Below, piece by piece: positions 34,555 through 38,931 of a stretch of 38,931 bases of DNA. A program made the translations under genes and the position numbers. This DNA is from Candidatus Hodarchaeota archaeon (lineage in GTDB: Archaea > Asgardarchaeota > Heimdallarchaeia > Hodarchaeales > Hodarchaeaceae). The DNA is taken from the NCBI GenBank assembly GCA_016839785.1, contig JAEOTQ010000025.1:1-38931 (forward strand), written 5' to 3'. The notes below the pieces were generated by a model, which ran no database searches, had not been told where the DNA came from, and worked only from the letters and a program-made list of their open reading frames with translations. The first letter of the stretch is position 1, and every line of letters starts with the position of its first letter.

Positions 34555-35085
34555 TTAATCAAATTCTTTATCTATTTTTCTTTTCACCTGATCCAAGAGA
34601 GATTGGTTTTCGCCAAAATTACATCTAAGGACAATATAATCGAATATGAGTTCAAATTTTTGTAAAAAATCATCAAATATGGATTCACGAACGACTATTA
34701 TATTTCCCCGAGGACGTGATAAAACTGTTTTGAGTACAGAAGAATATCCTTTTCCATTCATTTCCAAGATGCCAATTTCATCAATGAAAAGGAAATCAGA
34801 ATACTGTCCCTGCTTAATATGTTCTTTTGCGAGAGTTAAGTTTTCCTTACTGACTCGAAATTTGCCCACTGAAACAGCTGATTCGTGACTCCTTGCTTCA
34901 AATAACACCCTTTTATCACTTTGAATTAAAAAGAACCACCGTACTGTGTTTTGAATTGTAATAACTCCACCAACAGTGAGTTCACGCTTCTGAATATGAT
35001 GTAGAATATCAAGACACAGGGTAGATTTCCCTGATTTGCGAGGACCTGTAATTAAAAAAGAGGGATTCTTATCCACCATAATCAT
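34555..35085 (-). CDS. THEP1-type nucleoside-triphosphatase
   Basis: This is a P-loop NTPase of the THEP1 (NTPase_1) family, small archaeal and bacterial enzymes that hydrolyse nucleoside triphosphates. About 176 residues hold Walker A FLITGPRKSGKST (~10-22) and Walker B FLFIDEIGILEMNGKGY (~97-113). The latter matches the family's DEIGxME(L/M) pattern. An Arg-rich finger (SRPRGNIIVV) follows. TTG 35088, ATG 35085 and ATG 35079 are all possible starts; none has a strong ribosome site. It is 90 bp upstream of glpK on the same strand and may be co-transcribed with it. The cellular role is unknown. Confidence 0.85.
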   Translation of the reverse strand: MIMVDKNPSFLITGPRKSGKSTLCLDILHHIQKRELTVGGVITIQNTVRWFFLIQSDKRVLFEARSHESAVSVGKFRVSKENLTLAKEHIKQGQYSDFLFIDEIGILEMNGKGYSSVLKTVLSRPRGNIIVVRESIFDDFLQKFELIFDYIVLRCNFGENQSLLDQVKRKIDKEFD

Positions 35086-35299
35086 CAAAATTTCGTTTTG
35101 TTTTTTTGAAGAGTTTTATCGGAAAAAGTCCTAGGATTTTCCACACTTGATAAATCATTGAGATTGCTGTTCTAGAATGATCTATTTTTAACAAGTGATA
35201 TTCATTAACAATCCAGATGTAATATATGAACTTTGAGGTGAAATTGTTCACTTAAAAATACAAATAGGTCAAATATTGAGTAAGTCTGAGAGAAAAGGT

Positions 35300-35333
35300 G
35301 GTTTTTAAGGAAATATTTATCTCCCTAAAAACC
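35300..35333 (-). terminator. Hairpin terminator after radA
   Basis: GGTTTTTA (35300-35307) pairs exactly with TAAAAACC (35326-35333), with a further GG/CC step inside the loop. It begins 9 bases past the radA stop, and on the minus strand it is followed by a short T-rich stretch (CCTTTTC). This is a good candidate for a radA terminator. Confidence 0.6.
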
Positions 35334-35342
35334 AGGATTTGA

Positions 35343-36428
35343 CTAGTTGATATCGATAATTCCATCACCAGTGATGGCAAAAACCGTTTCATTTTCAGGT
35401 AAAAGAGGTGAGTCGGCGATTCGAGCTATCCGGCGTTCACCCTTGGATTTTCGAAGGTAAACACGGGTCTGACTTGCATGGGCTACAATATGTCCCCCAA
35501 CAGGAGAAGTTGGATCCCCGAAAAACATATCTGGTTTAGAATGGACTTGATTAGTGAGGATGACGGCCATATTTCCGACTTCTGCCATTTTAAGCAAGGT
35601 ATGGATATGTTGATTCAATTTTTGTTGTCTGCTTGCTAATGTACCCCGACCGATATATTCTGCACGAAAGTGGGCAATCAAAGAGTCAACAACAACCAAC
35701 CCAATTGGTTCGGTTTGGCTGTCTTGAGCTGCTTTTTCAGCCAGGACCATCTGATGGTCACTATTGTAAGCACGACCATGCAATATATTTTTCAATACTT
35801 CTTTAACATCCAAATCACCTTCCCACCTTTTTGACATGTTTAAAATACGTTCAGGTCGAAAAGTTCCTTCGGTATCAATATAAATAACTTTAATAGGACC
35901 ATCAACTCGTAATCCTCCCAGTTCACGAGGTAACTGGGCTGCAACACATAGTTGATGCGCTAATTGAGTTTTTCCCGTACGGTATTCCCCATAAAGTTCA
36001 GTAACTGCGCCAGTCTCGATTCCACCGCCAAAAAGATCGTCTAGCGAAGCTGAACCTGTAGTAACCTTTAGCATATTTCGGCGACGTTCTAGTACTTCAT
36101 CTGCAGCGACAAAACCAAAATCAAGAGCATCTCTCGCCGCTTGAATAATCTTACTGGATGTTGCTTCTCCAAGATTCCCTACTGCGACAAGTTGACCAAT
36201 ACTTACTGTTGCAAGAGATTCTAATGTACCAAAACCTGATTCACGCAATTTTTTTGCGGTAGCAGGTCCAATACCTGGTAATTCATCTATGTTTCCAGAT
36301 GATGCTTCTTTACTTAGGGGTGCAGTAGGAGTAGTGGGTGGATTTTCTGACATTTCCACTTCCAACTCTCCTCCTTCCTCAAGAGTACTTTTACTATCAT
36401 TGTTTGATTTTTTTTTGCGAGGTGGCAT
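35343..36428 (-). CDS. radA: DNA repair and recombination protein RadA
   Basis: This 361-residue archaeal recombinase forms filaments on single-stranded DNA and drives strand exchange. A low-complexity N-terminal extension (~1-46, KKK and Ser/Glu/Pro-rich) precedes the helix-hairpin-helix domain (DELPGIGPATAKKL, 48-61). The polymerisation motif is FVAAD (106-110, FxxA type). Walker A is GEYRTGKTQ (147-155), Walker B is LVVVDS (244-249), and the segment ILTNQVHSKPDMFFGDP covers loop L2. The Walker A wording RTGKT is that of eukaryotic Rad51/Dmc1 and not the GSGKT usual in other archaeal RadA. No RadB or operon partner is seen; the gene has its own terminator. Confidence 0.96.
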   Translation of the reverse strand: MPPRKKKSNNDSKSTLEEGGELEVEMSENPPTTPTAPLSKEASSGNIDELPGIGPATAKKLRESGFGTLESLATVSIGQLVAVGNLGEATSSKIIQAARDALDFGFVAADEVLERRRNMLKVTTGSASLDDLFGGGIETGAVTELYGEYRTGKTQLAHQLCVAAQLPRELGGLRVDGPIKVIYIDTEGTFRPERILNMSKRWEGDLDVKEVLKNILHGRAYNSDHQMVLAEKAAQDSQTEPIGLVVVDSLIAHFRAEYIGRGTLASRQQKLNQHIHTLLKMAEVGNMAVILTNQVHSKPDMFFGDPTSPVGGHIVAHASQTRVYLRKSKGERRIARIADSPLLPENETVFAITGDGIIDIN

Positions 36429-37198
36429 TCTGAAATTATCCTACCAATTTAGTATGAGATGATAAGATATGATTCATGCCCTATTTTAACTAAACAGAGC
36501 ATTACGTCTAAAAGATCCTCCGTTTAATTGTAATTCAATGTGCTCTCCCGATGAAATAATGAAAAAAAAACTTGGAAATCGGATGAGAAGTAGAAAGAAC
36601 TAATTTTATGCAGATTTTTTTGCTAGAAAACTGATAATTACAAGATTTCGTCAATTTATTGAGAATTTGAAGCTTAAACAGGGATTTTAGATCATTTTTG
36701 TCATTTTCAAGTGCCTCTCTCACTATTGAAAATAAGCTGTTCTTTAAGGAAATCTTGGAAGGTAATGAAGTAATGTAAATCAATGAAAAAAAAGATTTCA
36801 TTAGGAAATAACAACTGTTCAAAGATAGTCGAGAGCTTCACTTTCGGTTAACTCCCTTTTGAGCAATCAACTTCATAAAAAGTAATGAAGATGAATCTTA
36901 TTTCAACGTATAAATTTCCCTGCCTTGTTAATAGCATAAATTTTGTGATATTTCCTTTACACTTATCGTATAACAAAAATTTCCTTAAATTTTTATCAAT
37001 CAGATAGTCTCCTAATCCTAAATACCGTATAGCTGTTAATGTAACTTTTATTAGAAAACTACTCCCATCCAGAGCTTATTATTGTTTTAAAATTGCGTCC
37101 TCAAGACTTTTTTACGATGAGATTAAATATTCACATAATACCGAATAAAAAGGTAACTTTCTGATTGAACCCGACTTAATTCTGTTCGAGATGAAAAA
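36429..37198. other. 770 bp gene-free region between radA and orc1/cdc6 (candidate replication origin)
   Basis: No convincing gene lies here; a 95-codon minus-strand frame (36535-36822) looks random. The region is very AT-rich. CGTATA occurs at 36907, 36967 and 37026, spaced 60 and 59 bp, and the variant AATACCGAATA follows at 37137-37147 (the third copy reads AATACCGTATA). An AT-only arm pair AAAAATTT/AAATTTTT lies at 36975-36994. Archaeal origins often lie just upstream of orc1/cdc6 and contain repeated Orc1 sites and an AT-rich unwinding element, so this is a plausible oriC. I cannot find the canonical euryarchaeal ORB sequence. Confidence 0.4.
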
Positions 37199-38491
37199 AT
37201 GGCGACACCGACAAAGAATTATTCATTCTCTGATCTCTTTGGTACACATAAAACAATCTTTCTTGATGAGGACGTAAACCAAGGAGAAAAGGTTTTCACC
37301 TCTTCTTATACCCCTCATTCCATCTGGCATCGAGAAGAAGAGATGAAAGCCCTTGTATCATATTTTAAGTCAATCATCGTTAGTCCAACTACTTCTAGTA
37401 AAAAGGTCATTCTCTACGGGCCAGTAGGAACAGGAAAAACAGTTATATCACATGCATTTGGAAATGAATTGGTAAATTATTTGGCTAGAGAACGAAATCA
37501 TGGTGATCCTAAGTTCAGATATTTCCATATAAATTGTAGGAAAACTAAAACCCCACATCTTATTCTCACAACGGTTCTTCGTTATCTTGTATCAGGCTTT
37601 CCGTTACGAGGGTTTTCCGTTGATGAGTTACTCCGCATGTTTACCTTATTACTTTATGAACAGAACTTAACCGTGCTTCTTGTACTTGATGAGATAGATT
37701 ACCTATTTCCTGAGGAAAGAACTGATTTTCTTTACTCTCTTTCAAGGCTAGAAGAATCACCCATACTTAGAGAAGAATTTGGAGTGAGTAATCGTTTAGA
37801 GAGTCGTTTTAATCTTCTAACGATCACTCGTGATAAAAACTTTCGATATTATTTAGACACATCAACAGCTTCATCTTTAGGGCGAAATTATATTACTTTC
37901 AACCCCTATACGCGCTACCAACTCTTTGATATTCTTGCTTCTCGAGCTGAATTAGGTTTACGCGAAGATTGTTATAATGATGAAATACTAGATACGATTG
38001 CAAACCTCGCTGAAGAAAAAGGTGATGCTAGATTCGCTATTGAACTGCTTTGGCGGAGTGCAAAAATCTGTGAAGCAGGGGGAGAAAAAAAACTGTCAGC
38101 AGAGCATGTAAGGAAAGCAGTAGTAGAAGTATTACCAATTGAAAAGTCAATCATAGACGATCTGAATACTCACCAGAAACTTGTCCTGTTAAGTATAGCA
38201 CGCCTTCTTTCTGTTTGCAGTCAATCTTATGTTACTACTCCTGAGGTTAGAAGAGAGTATGAAATGGTTTGTGAAGAAGCTAATAATATCCGACCCAGAC
38301 GACAAACACAAGTATGGGCATATTTAAAAGATCTGCATAGGCTTGGAATAATTCAACAGGAAGTAGAAAACCGTCACCTTGCTAATGGACGTTCTATAGG
38401 ACGGATTTCAACCATACGGATTCGAGACATTCCAACTGAGGAGATCATTCAGACATTGAACCATTCAATCGAGGATTCCTCACAATCCTAA
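37199..38491 (+). CDS. Orc1/Cdc6 replication initiator
   Basis: This AAA+ origin-binding protein of 430 residues has Walker A LYGPVGTGKT (72-81), Walker B LVLDEIDYL (161-169), and the sensor 2 helix GDARFAIELLWRSAK with Arg279. The NPYTRYQLFDILASRA segment (235-250) and the C-terminal winged helix (~315-420: QKLVLLSIARLL, VWAYLKDLHRLGII) are as in archaeal Orc1. The usual sensor 1 Asn (in xISND) is replaced: the sequence reads LLTITRDKNF (~206-215). The ATG follows the long AT-rich gap by a GAG-rich leader. The last 12 bp overlap the convergent phosphate transporter gene. It probably binds the adjacent gap and autoregulates. Confidence 0.94.
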   Translation: MATPTKNYSFSDLFGTHKTIFLDEDVNQGEKVFTSSYTPHSIWHREEEMKALVSYFKSIIVSPTTSSKKVILYGPVGTGKTVISHAFGNELVNYLARERNHGDPKFRYFHINCRKTKTPHLILTTVLRYLVSGFPLRGFSVDELLRMFTLLLYEQNLTVLLVLDEIDYLFPEERTDFLYSLSRLEESPILREEFGVSNRLESRFNLLTITRDKNFRYYLDTSTASSLGRNYITFNPYTRYQLFDILASRAELGLREDCYNDEILDTIANLAEEKGDARFAIELLWRSAKICEAGGEKKLSAEHVRKAVVEVLPIEKSIIDDLNTHQKLVLLSIARLLSVCSQSYVTTPEVRREYEMVCEEANNIRPRRQTQVWAYLKDLHRLGIIQQEVENRHLANGRSIGRISTIRIRDIPTEEIIQTLNHSIEDSSQS

Positions 38492-38931
38492 TCCAATAAT
38501 AAGCCAATTTACGCCAAACCATAGCACTCCTCCAAGTAAAGCAGCAATAGGCACAGTCACTATCCATGATACAACTATCATTTTTACCATCTGCCTCTGA
38601 ATAGGTGATCTTTCTGCCCAACCAACGGCAATCATAGCTGCAATTAGAACATGAGTTCCACTTAAGGGGAATCCTAGAAATGTACCTATTGTCATTATAA
38701 GAGCAACCGAAATCATTGAAGAAAGTCCAGAAGTTGGATTCATCTCAACGAGTTCATTTGCTACGACCCGAATTACTATTTTTCCTATTACTATTAGGCC
38801 TAAAGCCATGCCAAAACCACCTAACAGCATCATTAGCCACAGATTTGTTGTTGTAGTTACACCTTCGAATACTTTCAAGCCCAAAACTGGTGCAATAGAG
38901 TTTGCTACGTCATTTCCAGCCCTTGATGCAG
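38480..38931 (-). CDS. PiT-family inorganic phosphate transporter (5' part outside window)
   Basis: This is the C-terminal part of a PiT/PNaS symporter. The frame is open to the window edge, and the outermost codons read ASRAGNDVANSIAPVLG, the repeated GANDVANxxxP signature of the family. Next come LLGGFGMALGLIVIGKIVIRVVA, a segment ending in LVEMNPTSGLSSM, and membrane helices with FLGFPLSGTHVLIAAMI (S/T-x-T-H family motif) and a final helix ALLGGVLWFGVNWLIIGL. It would import phosphate with a cation. The apparent TTG start at 38884 is an artefact of the truncation. The gene is convergent with orc1/cdc6. Confidence 0.9.
   Translation of the reverse strand, partial: ASRAGNDVANSIAPVLGLKVFEGVTTTTNLWLMMLLGGFGMALGLIVIGKIVIRVVANELVEMNPTSGLSSMISVALIMTIGTFLGFPLSGTHVLIAAMIAVGWAERSPIQRQMVKMIVVSWIVTVPIAALLGGVLWFGVNWLIIGLGL

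Noticed and set aside
36535..36822. 95-codon minus-strand frame in the radA-orc1 gap
   Set aside because: Phe/Ser/Lys-rich random-looking product, no ribosome site, no domain; it lies in a gap that has better reading as regulatory or origin DNA.

Overview
The window is about 39 kb of AT-rich DNA from an archaeon. The archaeal assignment rests on genes that are archaeal in type: a geranylgeranyl reductase of ether-lipid synthesis, RadA recombinase, Orc1/Cdc6, a DHH nuclease with DnaJ-type zinc motifs (COG1107 type), a stand-alone ADP-forming acyl-CoA synthetase alpha subunit and a THEP1 NTPase. I infer an Asgard lineage, possibly Heimdallarchaeia-like, with moderate confidence. The reasons are a protein with two probable longin/roadblock-like repeats, a RadA Walker A that reads like eukaryotic Rad51 (GEYRTGKT), and a coiled-coil protein ending in a winged helix. 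There is no rRNA, tRNA, CRISPR array or recognisable transposon. Many starts are GTG or TTG with good Shine-Dalgarno (SD) sequences, and one gene appears to start with CTG.

Layout. 1-7.6 kb: the C-terminal part of a sensor histidine kinase; a 0.5 kb gap packed with perfect inverted repeats; geranylgeranyl reductase; the longin-like protein; a YbaK-type deacylase; a GNAT acetyltransferase; an endonuclease III-like glycosylase without its catalytic Asp; an unknown helical protein; and a ribbon-helix-helix regulator overlapping a YhhQ-type transporter. 7.6-12.5 kb: two paralogous Zn-ribbon adenine-type DNA methylases flank a thymidine kinase, all on the minus strand. 12.6-19.2 kb: a double GNAT protein, a histidine phosphatase, the acyl-CoA synthetase subunit, a small membrane protein, a membrane-anchored subtilisin and a tandem metallophosphoesterase. 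19.4-24.8 kb: the DHH nuclease with a coupled Cys-rich small protein, another GNAT protein, an amino-methyltransferase split by an in-frame amber codon, a Zn-ribbon/PspC membrane protein and two small proteins. 24.9-28.4 kb: an ABC ATPase and FtsX-like permease pair. 28.5-35.1 kb: the coiled-coil protein, an oxidoreductase/amidohydrolase pair, a HAD phosphatase, glycerol kinase and a THEP1 NTPase. 35.3-38.9 kb: RadA, a 770 bp gene-free region, Orc1/Cdc6 and the end of a PiT phosphate transporter.

How it fits together. Most of this is ordinary chromosome: short divergent or convergent operons with archaeal TATA boxes and oligo-T or hairpin terminators. DNA metabolism is well represented (three amino-methyltransferase loci with no restriction nuclease beside them, thymidine kinase, DHH nuclease, RadA, Orc1). 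The gap between radA and orc1/cdc6 is a reasonable candidate origin. The features most worth following are the inverted-repeat array at 1.0-1.34 kb, the methylase-TK-methylase block, the amber-split methylase, and several proteins that keep a fold while losing catalytic residues.
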